A stretch of 64,000 nt of DNA from Chamaecyparis obtusa (taxonomy: Eukaryota > Streptophyta > Pinopsida > Cupressales > Cupressaceae): positions 372,001-436,000 of the forward strand of contig BSBK01002929.1 of NCBI GenBank assembly GCA_027943335.1, in the 5' to 3' direction. The notes beneath the pieces are model-generated. The model did no database searches. It was given only the letters and a program-made list of their open reading frames with translations, and was not told where the DNA came from. This document shows positions 46,992 to 60,300 of this stretch, in pieces; the stretch's first letter is position 1, and every line of letters starts with the position of its first letter. A program made the translations under genes and the position numbers.

Positions 46992-49299
46992 TGTTATACA
47001 CTAAGTTTGCACCCTTGTTTCAAGCTCTCTTGGTCTTGATAACCTAGTATAACATGGGAATCATCTCCAGGTCATGGGACCTATGCTAACTAAGATGAGA
47101 CCTCTAGGTTCTAGGCTGGTTCCTCTTGGATAATCACCTTAATTTGCTTCTTTGATAGGAAAGTAAATTCTTGAGGGGAAAAGGGATAGAAGGAATGCAT
47201 GAAAGGGAAATGACTGAAAGCAAAATACCTACTAGGTGATACATTGAAATGAAATGAACATGATACACTAACCAAATTAGCATGAAGGCTCTTAGATCTA
47301 ATAGAACACAATCTTCCTAAACAGGCTTGCATAAGTGTTTCACAGAGAGGCCTGAACAAAAGACACGGGTTGTGACTTGCAAGCAAATGTTCTTTTCAGC
47401 AAAAGGGCATAGGAATGAGATAGAATGATAGGGGGTTGAAGTATACCCACAAACTCACTCAATTCAGATCAAACACAGTAGTACACAAATAAGTTGAAAG
47501 AAAGAAGGGCTCTGGAACTCCAAGATTTCTCTAACATAGCTAGTATATTATACTCAATAAGAGAAATACAGGCAAGGGAAAGACCAGAGGGCAGAACAAA
47601 TGCCACAGATAGCTTCTATTAAATCTGAGATTTCAATGAAAGGTTACAGACTGTAAAAGTCAAAGGGTAGAAAGAATGCCATAGATAACTCCTAGAAAGA
47701 GAAAAATTCTTTTTTACAAAATGTAAACTTTGAGCTTCAAAAAGCTCCAAAAAACAATATATACATCTCCTTTTACATGCAGGCAGGAGCCAAAACCTAA
47801 TTAGGGCTGCATAGATTTTCATAGGATAATAAAAACCCTAATTCTGTCACTTTTGATCATAAATGCATCATTAAAAATATCTTGGCCGATCAGATATATG
47901 TCCTTGCATGCACTTCCATTTCATCACTACATCTGCCTGTAGACAAGCCACCTCGATCCAACCACTTCGCTGCAATTCAAAATCTTCATGACACTGTCAT
48001 GACTTTATCTCTATTGGTTGGGTTTTCCATGAATGCTTAATTTTGATCCTTGCAGATATTTTGATTTTGAAAGTATAAGTGGTCATAGGTGGCGCCAACT
48101 CTTGAATGCTCTTTTGGTGCAAGAACACTGACATAGTACTTCAGGAAGCAATAAATCAACATGCGACGACCACCCAAATCTTCTTCATCATCTTCACAAC
48201 CTACAACCATCCTGAGAACATCAATTCTGAGCTACCCATGACTTCGCACGACCCATTGGATCAAACACCAGCGAAAACCTTACAGAAGGATTCAAATTCG
48301 GGCTCTAACAACCACCAGGTCCAAGTTTAAAACACAACTGTCGATCACATATCTTCCCGATAGATCAGATGACCTAGATCATCCCTTAAAATAGTTGCAA
48401 GCCCCCCTTAAAAAATCATCCATCACGTCACCACTCCGGTGACCAATGAAAATCAACCACCTCAGCACAACAACCAGTGGGTCCATGGATAACTATCAAT
48501 TTTAAATCGGATGGTGGTCGCATGATTGCAAAGGGGAAGAATACTCCTTACGATCATGTGACAACCGTAGATCATATTTGCACTGGCATCCCATTGAAAG
48601 CCTCGAGCCCACCTGCCAGATCACCTTTCCATCAAACGGTGGTTGCATGATTGCAAAGGGGAAGAGAACTTCTTGTGATCATGCGACAACCATGGATTCT
48701 TTTCTACTTCAACCACCTCAGAACTAAGATCGCCAGACATAACATTAGCCACTCACTAGGGTTGCGTGAACAAACGATTGTGAAAATGCTAGGTCACTGA
48801 ATGGAAAGCACTTAACTATCAGAGATGAGAGATCAAGCGACCGCACAGTCACCTAATCACCAAAAGAAAAATTAGCCACCAGAAAAAACTGGAGATCAAG
48901 CGACCGAACTGCCAAGAAGAACTAGGTCCCAAGCAGTCACAGTAGCACAGATGAAAATGTTGACATCAAAGATAAGCGCACAGATGGGAAAGGAACAAGG
49001 TCGAAAACAACTCGGGTTTTCACTTAAAACCAAAAAGCATCAGAGAAAAAAGAAAACATCAGGGTTTTTATACTTAGACAATTGTTTAGAACCCCTGCAA
49101 CAGAGGTATTCCCTGTAGATCTTGAAACTTGAATATCTTCCTAGTTCCTATGAACCAGCACATGCGATCTGAACTGGAGCATGGTGGCACATTGAAGAGC
49201 ATGGGGCTAAGATCACAAACCATAAGACTTTGTGGATATACTTCGCAAGCGAAAATAGGATTATGGCCAAAGTTGTATGATAGGAAATTTTGGGTAACA
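46992..49299 (-). repeat. 5' LTR of the Gypsy element (about 2,308 bp)
   Basis: Plus-strand reading starts TGTTATACACTAAG beside the PBS and ends TTTTGGGTAACA at 49299, so the termini are TGTTA/TAACA inverted repeats. Copia gag sequence begins immediately after, within the codons for AYVKRV. A TATATATTG motif on the minus strand near 47752-47762 is a plausible U3 promoter. About 48630 and 48510 share the segment GGTGGTYGCATGATTGCAAAG, so there is a short direct duplication in U3. No second LTR copy remains in the window to confirm the limits. Confidence 0.65.
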
Positions 49300-49304
49300 G
49301 TAAC

Positions 49305-49709
49305 TCTTTTTACATAAGCCCTAATGTTTTCATCATCCTTCATTTGTAGCTTGTCCATCCTTATTTTCCAATTTTGTAACTTTTCTTGTTTGGTAAACTC
49401 ATCTCCTTCATACAATGCTTCTAATCTTGTCCAAATCTTGTGTGTCAAGTCCAGATCTTTAACTTCAGTAAATTCTCCTTTAGAGAGTGCACTGATTAGT
49501 GCTTCCCTTGTGACCATGTTATATGAAAATATTTTTTTTTCATCATCAGTAGCTTTATCCAATTCATCCTCAGCCTTCATAGTCACCTGATTCTTTGTAA
49601 TCATCCAGTAGTCAATGCCCAAACATAGAAAATGAGTTCGCATCTTGTTCTTCCAACTATCAAAGTTTTTAGGATCAAATTTTGAACTATCCTTCCTATA
49701 GAATGCCAT
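49305..49709 (-). pseudogene. Copia gag N-terminal fragment, cut by the Gypsy insertion
   Basis: Starts MAFYRKDSSKFDPKNFDSWK and continues through EALISALSKGEFTEVKDLDL, HKIWTRLEALYEGDEFTKQE and DKLQMKDDENIRAYVKRV, the conserved core of plant Copia gag. No stop was seen in these 135 codons. Homology to other gags ends at 49305. The reading frame runs on into Gypsy LTR sequence to a stop near 49086, which is chance and not part of the protein. Confidence 0.88.
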
Positions 49710-49770
49710 CTCTAAGATCACCTTAAGTAGTTAACCTTTTTCTCTAAGGACCAGTAGCTCTGATACAAAT

Positions 49771-50858
49771 TGTTAGGAATAATAGTCCACCAATAAAATT
49801 GAGAGGGGGGGGTTGAATCAGTTGCATGACATATTATTAAACTTTAAACTTTGAATAGAAGTAATATCAAATCAAATAAACACAATGAATGCCAACATAA
49901 TAACACAATATTTGTTGTCGAGGAAACCCTGTTAAAGGTAAAACCCTAGTGGGAATTAACACCCACTAATGATGTACTAAGAGTATAGTATCCTTGTTAG
50001 AAGATTTAGCCCTGTTAGGAGTTGATTAAAACATTATAGTACATAGTCATTGTTAGAGGATAGACCTTCTTAGGAGTCAAGAAAATAAGGTAGGCCCACT
50101 ACCCAAAGAAGGTTATGTCCTCTTTTACATCACATCCATTTTGTCATATCCTTTCAAAAGAAAAGATCTTACATATATACCCTATTACAAAATAAATGAT
50201 CAGGTTATCCAATTAGACTTTCCTAATATACAAATAATTACACAACTCCTTGCTAACATACACACGGTATCTAAAAAAAGTATACAACAATTACAATTTA
50301 ATAATTAAGAACGAACCTCTATAATTCATGCTCGCCATTCATGATACAAACTACAACTTTGAAGTCAGCTTCCAAATAGGTCATCTCCAGAACACATGCC
50401 ACAGCTGACATCATCCTTCTTTCTATACCTTTCTAAGATCAAAGAACATTCTTCAGTACCCTATCTGTCATCCCTTAAGCTTGCATACACTGAATCCTCA
50501 TCGCCTGTAAGATATACCCAAAACTCAAAGACTTACTCTATCAACTTCCACTGTCACTGTCCAGTAACCAATCTTCACCAAATCTTCTGTAACTCAGCCA
50601 ATATGAAATATTACTTCATGTGATCTTAGATATAAGATCACAACACCTTCCTATACACACAACTGACTTCACACATTCTAAAACATCCGTACAGTATCTA
50701 TACACTATAATAACCAACATGTTCTCTTTGTAGAAACATATGTTGACATCAGTGACAAAACATGAATGACAATAGCAATAAATCCAACATCACTCAACAT
50801 AGTGATTAAAATTGTTAAATGTATCCAACAATCTCCCCACTGCATTAGCAATATCCAG
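49771..50858 (-). repeat. 5' LTR of Copia-A, with a deletion of about 160 bp
   Basis: Plus-strand reading starts TGTTAGGAATAATAG at 49771 and ends near CATTAGCAATATCCAGAA at 50858. Compared with the LTR at 11853-13015 it lacks the segment between GAAGGTTATGTCC and CTCTTTTACATCAC. Elsewhere the two differ by roughly 6-7% in the 245 bases I compared, mostly by transitions. Confidence 0.8.
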
Positions 50859-53800
50859 AAAATCATGCATCACATACCATATGATTATATTCATCTCAAA
50901 CAAAATACCTAGTACCATCCACACAAGATATGTCTAACATATACACCTGCTAAACATCAATACAATAATAATATCAAACAAGGACACAATACAAACAAGA
51001 ATGAAAACCAATCAAGAGTACACAACAACATGCATGAACATGAATACAATATAAATGTTATATCACAAGAAATATGGATATAAAACAAAAAAAAATAAAG
51101 ATACACATTACTTGGAATGTCTTGGATCAAACATACAATCCACTTCCACTTCCACTTCCAAGAAAGACCTTAAAATTCATTTCCCCTATAAGTTGTTTTC
51201 TAGAAACCAATAGATAACACTAGGTCTTGCCACCTTGGGTTGGGGGAGAGGGTAGGCACTTGCCTTGTCTTGAACTATGCTTAAATTCTCTAGGCTACCC
51301 CTCCTAATTCCTCCCAGTTCTAAGAAAAAAACCAATAGAAAACACCAACTAGCTATTTGTTTATTTTATGCAAATACCCAATTAACATTGTGATTCTACT
51401 CCTTGTACTCCAATACAATAATACAATCCATACATAGCTCATATTTACTTTATGAAGAAAACCCTACCCATAAGGTCAATCACTAGAATATACTCCATAA
51501 TAATGCCATAAGAATTCCTCATTTAGAAACTATTCTAGGAGAAAGCAGTAGATGTACACAATAATGTACAAAGATAGACCTACATCTTCTATACTATATT
51601 TACTAAAAGTTCATTTAATGTAGTTTACCTATAGAGATGAACTATCTCATGGCTAACAATTATGTGGAACATGACCCTCTAAGTTTTAGTAGACATTTCA
51701 AACATACTTAGGTATAGTTTTAGCATATTGATTATTATCCTACAATTAGATCATGCACTTATGTGTCCAAGACACAAAATAATTAGTTACTATCCAACAA
51801 GTGACCATATTTACAATTTGTCTTGATGGAAAGTTAGAAAAATATGTCAACTTCTAATCTGTCTACTTTTCCCCAAGATATTCCAAAGGGACATACTTAA
51901 TATTTTATGTTACATGATAGTATATTGAAAATTCAAACACTAAAAACTATAAGAATATTAAAACATGTCTTCTAACACTAAAATAAATATATTGGTACAA
52001 AATTTGGGTGCTCCTATGTTGGTCTAGAAGACACATATTCTAAACTTGAGCACTCACAAACCTCACCATGACATTGATACCTATTATAATGTCTCCCGTG
52101 TTTGTATTTTTCCACTTTTTTAAAAAAAATTAAAATTTTATTTTTTATGGAGGTCATCCATGAAACCATTTTAGCTACTTGACTAAGAGCTAAGGACTAA
52201 GGGTTATCCATTCGACCATATTCACTAGGGGCACAATCCTAACCTCGTCCCTTATTTCGATGTCAGAGCCTTACCCTCAACAAGACTTGATCCTTGGTGG
52301 GCTCATTAAGAACCTTTCAAATTCATTAGTAGACCAAGGGCCCATTGACCTGCCACTATTGTTTTTGATCGATTGTCGATATTGTATATTAAATATTGTA
52401 ATGCGTGTATGATGATTATTTTGTATTGGCATATGCATGGTGCATCCTTTTGATACAATTCTAATGTTTTTTTTATGTGGATATTATATGTGTATTATTG
52501 TAGTGGTTTATACATGTTATATTCAATGATTGACTATGCTTATGATGATATGATCATGTTATAATATATACACTATGTTTATTATTTTTATATAGATTTG
52601 GGAATTTATATGCACTTCGTCTATGATGTATATGTACAGGTACTTGTTATGTTTGTTCAGTAATGTAGGTAGAAGTTATTGACTCCCCTTGCCTCCACAA
52701 GTCTAAGTATACCTTTCTTGATGGTAGTTAATTAGAGGTGTCACACTGGCCAATGTGTCACTTAACCCTACCCATCTATAAACATGGGTACATTCAGATC
52801 TCGAGATCTACAAATGTAACACAAATCTAACCACAAAAATATATGTTGATCACAGTTAGTGTAAATCCCTAATACCAAAAGAGGAAGCAAGGAAAATAAA
52901 TGCATGAACAATACTAGATGAAATCAAATAAACCAATGAATATGAAAACCAATAAGTCCTCCTTTGTTGTTGTTCTTCTTCTTGATGCAATGTGGGCTCC
53001 TAGTTTCAAGCTCATTGTAGACAACATAAGAATTCAACGCATGTATGTGGTTGTAAATATGAGAATAATTTCTCTATTTATAAGAATTTTGGTATTCAAT
53101 CAAGATTCCTTGATTGATGGGATTCATTAACTATGATTGAAGAGTGAACTCAGATTGATTGAAGAGTGATCCCACTTGATTGCCTTGTCAACATAATTGA
53201 TTGATTTGTTACGATAATTGTTTGGAGAGTGAAGTGAATAGATTAGAGAGTTGATTGAATTAATTGGTTTGTCAACATAATAGATTGACCAGGGATTGAT
53301 TAGATGGAATAGAAGATTGAATAGATTGATTAATCAGATAAAGGTGATTGAGTTAGAAAATGTGATTGATTAGTAGACTAAAACATAGTATTAGTCAAAA
53401 CTAGAAGAATAAATACAATTAAATAAATAAAGAATTCATTTATTTGCACATGGGGGAATATAAATAAATAAAATTATTTATTTGTGAGAAGAATAACTAG
53501 TAAATTAAATAAATTAATATTTATTTAATTTTAGGAGAAAATGATTAATAATAATTATTACATAAACGTAATAAGAGTAAAATAGAAGTATTAATTAAAT
53601 AACGTAATTATTTAATTAATGTAGAAACATATGGATTAATTAAATAATAATTTAATTATTCTATAGAAGAATAAATGATAAAAATTAGTTATACGTTTAA
53701 CAATTAAATAAGTAGAATTATTTAATTAATTAAGATGAAAATTAGTAAAATTATCATGTATAGGCAATAGGACAATTTTAGGTGTCTACATGTTGCCCCT

Positions 53801-55949
53801 CTTTAAGAAAATGCATTTTTAGGCGTTGTTTCAAAGAATAATTTATAAAAATTATGCACTAGTATGCCCCAATGGGAACAAGGTGACGACGAGGTAATAG
53901 GTGCCCCCTCGAGAGATTGTTTGTGCAAGAAAGGCATGAATGTTCTCTCAAAAGAAGATGATGAAGGTTAGATGAAATGATGAAAGAAAAGAATAATTAG
54001 TAAGAAGTGAAGAATATTGATAGGTTATGATGGCTACTCAATCAACATTGGATATAGAGATTGTTGATAAGAATCATGTCTGGTTTCAAGAAGGACCCAT
54101 CCTGTATAAGACTAGTGATGATGTCTGATTTCAAGAGACTAATTTGACTAAAATAGGGATGTTAGTCACATGACTAGATTAAGAAGTAATTAGATAAATT
54201 AGGTGGGAAACTGAACTGTCATTGAAATCTAGAATTCATTAATACCACATTCTTTGAAATGTTCATATTTTGAGAAATTATTTTTCATCATTAAGCCACT
54301 TTTATTATAGAAAAATGGGTTTTGCCCCACCAAGATATGAAAGATCAAGGTAAGATTATCCCTTTTCATTTTAACAGGCACTTACAACAAACAAGGAATC
54401 TTAACCAATCCATCCAAGGGTATGGACATTAAGAGTCAAAATATGTGAAGAGTCCAAAGGCATCACTATCTCTAGCAATATTTTTATGCTTAGGATACTT
54501 TTCTCCTAAGTGGTCATGCCTATCACAAACACCCAAAATTTCCTCTTAAACTTGATGGATAGCATCCCACAAACAATAGACAAAGAAAAATAAGTCATGA
54601 ACCATCCTAGAATCTCTAATCACTTATGGATATCTCAGAGAAGCATAAGAACATGACTCAAGATAAATCAATAAAAAGATAAGACTCACTTGACCAAACG
54701 AGTCAACATCCATATTAATCTTCTTGCCAAAGCTGAGTATTTATTAATAGAAAAAATGTTTGATATGATTCCTATTGTAGGAAACACATATCCATTAAGG
54801 CACGATATCTGATAGGGTGCTTGTTCTAGGAAAGACATATCCATAAAGGCATGTTGTTTGACAAGTATGTTTAAAACCTAATAGACAGTTGATCGATTAG
54901 GTTGTAGACTAGCTTGGTGGGTTTGTCTATTGGTGTATGATTTGTTAAGCTCAATGTTTTTTTATTGCAAAATGAATGTGTTATTGAAAATGATGAGAAA
55001 GAAAAGATTATTTTTGGATTTTTTATGTTTTCTAATTTTTAGGGACTTTTAGGACATTTTTTTATTTTTATTGATTTTTAAGGACTTTTTTTCAAAAATT
55101 TTCAGGACATTTTATGATTTCCATTGAATTTTCAAGTTATTTGTAATTACTAAATGAGGTGAAAGGCATATGTTAGGATTTATTCACAAACATGATTGTA
55201 TGTATTTTCTCCAATGTCTAGCAAGGCATTGCACATTGTGATTGGATGAATGAGTTGATGGGATGGCAATGGATAGGTGAAAGATGGGGGTTAAATTATT
55301 ATGGAATCACAATTGATTTGGATGAAAGAGCTATCTCATAATGGGATAACATGTTTAAGAAGGTAAGGGATCAGATATGTGGCTATGTAGGCACTTGGAT
55401 GACTCTTTGGATGACATGGGGTCTATGGGAAATGACATGTCATGAGGTTTCTAAACATTTGTTCTTCATTTTTATGTCCTTAATTTTTATTGAGACTAAG
55501 AAATGGTTTGGGATAAGCAATATAAAATATGATAACAGATGACATAAGTAGATAAGACAAATTATATGTATTGAAAGGTGCGGACAAAGTGAAGTAGAAA
55601 GAATGCATGAAGCCTTGTCAAGTTCAAAGATGGAAAAAAGGGATATGGATGAATATGGGATTATGAAGGATGTGGTAAGTAGGATATAATGAATGAAACT
55701 TTCCCCCAAGAATAAAGTGAAAGAGGGTAATGTATTTACACATGAACCCTATTAGCCAGGTTCTCATCATGGTACTTGCCCAAGATGCCACAAGAAATGG
55801 TTTTCACCATAGGAAAAATTATTTCTCCCTTTTTTTTGGAAGAAAAAGGACACATGAAATGATATGAAGAAAGGAATCAACCATATTGTTCTTTGGATAG
55901 TACTCCTAAAGTACATGTTATAATGAACCATGAATATTGAAAGTATACT
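50859..55949. other. AT-rich DNA, no gene recognised; possible LTR-like segment 52739-53790
   Basis: No reading frame with recognisable homology. At 52796-52811 there is a near-palindrome around AGATCTCGAGATCT. From 53400 to 53770 the sequence is dominated by TTAATTAAAT-type repeats. The segment 52739-53790 runs TGTCACACTGG ... TTTTAGGTGTCTACA and is followed by TGTTGCCCCTC. It resembles LTR ends, but lacks a matching flanking duplication or partner. Confidence 0.4.
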
Positions 55950-55954
55950 CAAAG

Positions 55955-57254
55955 TGTTGATAATAGTGTTGGAATTGTTTCATTCCAAGGTGTTGGCATT
56001 CAATGTTTATCATTGATGTCAATATATGTTACAAAGATGTTATCCATAGACTACTTGCAGACTAGATAGATAGGTTGCAAAGAATTGTACAGGCAATGTA
56101 TGGTGAATTGGAACATGCGAACAAAGTTGAGAGTAGAAAATCATTTGTACTACTATAGTGTGTGATCATAGATGTTTATGAGTTCATTTGTTGAAGTTTT
56201 GATTTAATTAGTGAAGACTGGTAAATAGGCCAGCGACAGGGAGACTTACATAGTTGGTCTCTGAACTTTCAGTATAGCTTCCATGGATGAATGATTTATG
56301 TTTTGCAAGCATGTGATTGTATTTAAGACAGGATGACAAGCTTATTGTGTGATTATAGAGTTCTAGAGGGATGAATGACATCAACTATGGCATGTGATTT
56401 AGTGAAGACCTAATTGGAAGCCGACCGGGAATATGTAGTGTGTTCTTGGATGATTAAGCATGGATCTTAGATCTTGGCACTTAAATTATGAATTTGTATT
56501 GTTTTAATGTTGTAGGGCATACCATGTGTATCTTAGCATGGGTCTATATGTATTTTTTAAACATGATTTATCCTATATTGGCCAACCCAAATTTAATGTA
56601 TGAAACTTGTATATCAGGAAGGAATTACTTGTATTTGTAGTGTGTGGTTGTATGTGTGAACAATGAAAAGGTATGTGAGCTTGATGGTGCATAGACTTCT
56701 ATTTGGAGATAAGAGATTGTGCATATGGAGCAAAAGGTTGAACTCACTTGGCAATGGTCGAGTGCTGGAAGTAGTTTTAGGAACAAAAATTATATTCCTA
56801 TTAGAAGTGAGGATTGAGGATTCTAAGGGTGGCTTTACTCTTCAAACCTTTGATTAGGTGACCTATTTTTAAGCTTTTAATAGTGCTATGACTCCTAACA
56901 GGGTCAATCCTTTAATAGGGATCAATTGTAAAGACTCCTAACAGGGTCTGTCCTTTAACCAGGACCTGCCTATTGTATTACTCAGCTCCTAACAGAGTCA
57001 TGAATCCTAATAGGGTCATTATTATCATAGTGTAGATATTTGTGGGTACCATCCCCACTGGGGTTTTCCCTTAATAGGGTTTCCTCAAGAAAAATTTTGG
57101 TGCTCAAGTGTGTTTATGTGTTATTTATGCTTTTGCTTTCATGTTCAGTTATTTGGTTAAGCATTATATTTTACACTCAAGGTTTTATCTGATATGTTTG
57201 ATATCAAATAATTCACCCCGCCTTTAGGTTGATTGGGACATTGTTATTCTAACA
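55955..57254 (+). repeat. 5' LTR of Copia-3 (1,300 bp)
   Basis: Starts TGTTGATAATAGTGTTGG and ends GGGACATTGTTATTCTAACA, directly followed by the PBS. The last 400 bp contain repeated 'CTCCTAACAGGGTC' motifs and the block CCCCACTGGGGTTTTCCC shared with the other Copia LTRs in reverse complement. Confidence 0.93.
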
Positions 57255-57268
57255 ATTGGTATCAGAGT
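57255..57268 (+). other. Primer binding site of Copia-3
   Basis: ATTGGTATCAGAGT directly follows the 5' LTR and matches the plant initiator tRNA-Met 3' end complement except for a final base change. Confidence 0.9.
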
Positions 57269-57312
57269 TACTGGTCCTTAGAGAGAAAGCTTGACCGCTT
57301 GAGGAAAATATC

Positions 57313-60300
57313 ATGATGTCTTACTTCATGAAAGACAGTCCCAAATTTGATGCAGAAAACTTTGGAGCATGGAAGGACAAAATGAAAACTCACCTTTTTT
57401 ACATGGAAATAAAATATTGGACAGTAACTAGGAAAGATATTACATTAAAGGCTAAAGATTAGTTGGATGACACTACTACCACTATTGAGGAAAAGGAGTT
57501 GTTTTAGTGCAACATGTTGGAAAGAGAGGCACTGATCAATGTACTATCAGAAAGAGAATTCTCAGAGATCAGAGATCTGACTAAGGCAAATGAGATATGG
57601 AATAGACTGATTGCATTGTATGAAGGATATCTATACATTAAAAGAGCCAAATTGTAGAATTGGAGAGAGAAAATGGAAACACTTTAGATGATGGAAGATG
57701 AGATAGTAAGAATGTTTGTTCAGAGGATTATTGAATGTGTAATTAGAATCAAAAGAAATGGAGGTACATATAATTTGATTGAGGTTATAGAAAAGGCTCT
57801 ATGATCTTTGACTCCTGTGTACAGAACTAAGGTACATGCCATAGAAGAAACTATTCCATTCAACAAGGATTTTACCAGATAAATGTTGGTAGAAAAGCTA
57901 ACTACCTTTGAGACCAAAGAGCTTAAGGATGATCTACCAAATATTGAGACATATTTTAAGGCAATTTTTCACAATGACAAGAAATCCAGACCTAGCTTTG
58001 CAAAATCTAGCAGGACAAGAAAGTACATCAAAGAACTTGGAGAGTATGCTAAAGAATGGGAGGAGATTGAAAAGCTTGAAAATAATGTTGATGAGAAGAT
58101 TATGGCCTTGATCACAAGGAGAGAAAGAAAGGAAAAGGTAAGTTTGAAGGAAAGTTACCTTTGAAATGCTTTAACTATAATAAAGTTGGTAATTTTTCTT
58201 CTAGATGTCCAACTAGGATTGCTAAACATAAGCCTAAGTTTGGAAAGATCAAGAAAGATAAGGAATGTTGTTATGATAGTTATGGTTCATCATATGATGA
58301 GGATGATCTAAATGCTGTATTGGGATTTGTGGCTATCAAAGATGAAGAACCTATTCACGAAGAAAAGGCATTAGTTTCTCATGTTGATAAGAAACTATGT
58401 GATTGGATTATAGATAGTGGATTTTCACATCAAATGACTAGTGATAAAGATAGACTCATTGAAATTAAGATTATGATGGTGATGTTGTTAGGTTTGGTGA
58501 CAATACTCCTAGGATGATTGTTGGAAGAGGATCTATTACAATAGATGGAAAAACTAACATAGATGATGTATGGTTTGTTGATGGATTAAAACATAACTTT
58601 ATAAGTGTTGGTTAGCTAGTTGATAAAGGCTATCATCTGGAATTCAAGGATGGTCACTTCATAATCAGAGGTGCTAATGGAGATCTGATCAGCTTTGGTA
58701 CACATACAAGAGGTAATGTATTTTAGTTAAACTCTACTGAGGTAAGTTGCTTTGTTGCAAAGATAGATGAAAGTTGGTTATGACATAGGAGATTCTATCA
58801 TATAAAATTTGATAACATGGTAAAGGCCTACAAAATAATACTATAATGGATCTACCTAAGATTGTGAATCAAACTAATACAACATGCAAAGAATGTGTTA
58901 TGGAAAGAAAATAAGGAGCAACTTTGGGAGGAAAGGTTTTTCTACAAACAACAAGTTGGATCTTATTCATATAGATTTTTGTGGACCTAATCAAACAAGG
59001 TCTTACTTTGGAGATAGGTACTTTATTATGTTTATTGATGATTATTCTAAGATGATGTGGTTTGGTTTTGTTAGAGAGAAATTAGAAGCTTTTGAAACCT
59101 TCAAATTTTATAAAGAAAAAGTTGAGAATGAATCAGGATTAAAGATTAATTGCTTAAGATCAGATAGAGGTGGATAGTTCACATCAAGTGATTTCAATAC
59201 CTTCTATGAGGAAGATAGAATATCAAGAAAAACTTCTACACCTAGGACACCACAACAAAATGGAGTAGCAGAGAGGAGGAATAGATCAATTCTTGATGCA
59301 GTAAGAACCATGCTAATTGAAGGAAATGTAGCACACATGCATTGGAGAGTAGCAATCAACATTGCAACATACACCATGAACAAAGCTCAAGTTAGAGAAG
59401 GTACTGGTAAGACATAATTTGAATTATGGTATGGACGAACACCTTCTATAAAATATTTTATAATTTCTGAAAGAAAGTGTTACATTAAGAGAGATGATTG
59501 CATAGGCAAGTTTGATGCTAGAAGTGATGAAGGAATATTTCTTGGATATTCTACAAAAAGAAAGGCATATATATGTTATAATTTGAGAACTAGGAAGATG
59601 ATTAAGAGTGAAAATGTTAGAGTTGATGAAATATTTCAAGTGAAATAAAGAACTTGCGGATTCAATCCTTATGACCCAGACATTATTAAGTGTATTTAGA
59701 ATGAGAACCATAATCAGAATCAAAGTCAGAATCAGAATCAGGCACAAGGGAAAAACATAGGAGATGAAGATGAGAAAGATCAAGAGCCTCCATAGGATAT
59801 TTGGTTGACAAATAATGGTATGTTTGTAGATTTAAAAGAAAAAACTACACCAAAGTATATTCAAAGGTATCATCCACAAGATCAGATAATTGGAGATAAT
59901 AGTCAAGGCACTAGGACAAGGTCGCAAATCAAAGATGCTATTTGTCCAATCTCACAGGTTGAACCATAGTCTATTGATGAAGCTTGCAAAGATGAGTCAT
60001 GGATCAAATCCATGAAGGAAGAACTAGATAAAATTCAAAAGAACAATACTTGGGAACTAGTTTTAAGACCTAAAAATAATAATGTCATAGGTACCAAATG
60101 GGTTTTCAGAAATAAGATGAATGAATATGGCATTGTAATCAAGAAAAAATAAAGACTAGTATGCAATGGATATTCGCAACAAGAAGGAATTTGACTTTGG
60201 AGAGACCTTTGCACCTATTGTGAGGTTAGAGGTAGTTAGGATACTTCTTTCTTATGCTGCATACAAGGATTTCAAGGTATATCAGATGGATGTCAAGTCA

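Larger units (their letters stand above)
49300..50858 (-). mobile_element. Ty1/Copia element 'Copia-A', 5' end only (LTR, PBS, gag start)
   Basis: On the minus strand this holds an LTR (50858-49771), a mutated tRNA-Met PBS (49770-49757, reading ATTTGTATCAGAGC) and gag from the ATG at 49709 up to the Gypsy junction at 49300. The LTR belongs to the same family as Copia-2 (11853-13015). Gag core, protease, integrase and RT are not present on this side of the Gypsy insertion. Confidence 0.85.

Noticed and set aside
49086..49300. C-terminal extension of the Copia-A gag frame
   Set aside because: The frame simply runs on into Gypsy LTR sequence after the junction at 49300; homology to gag stops there.
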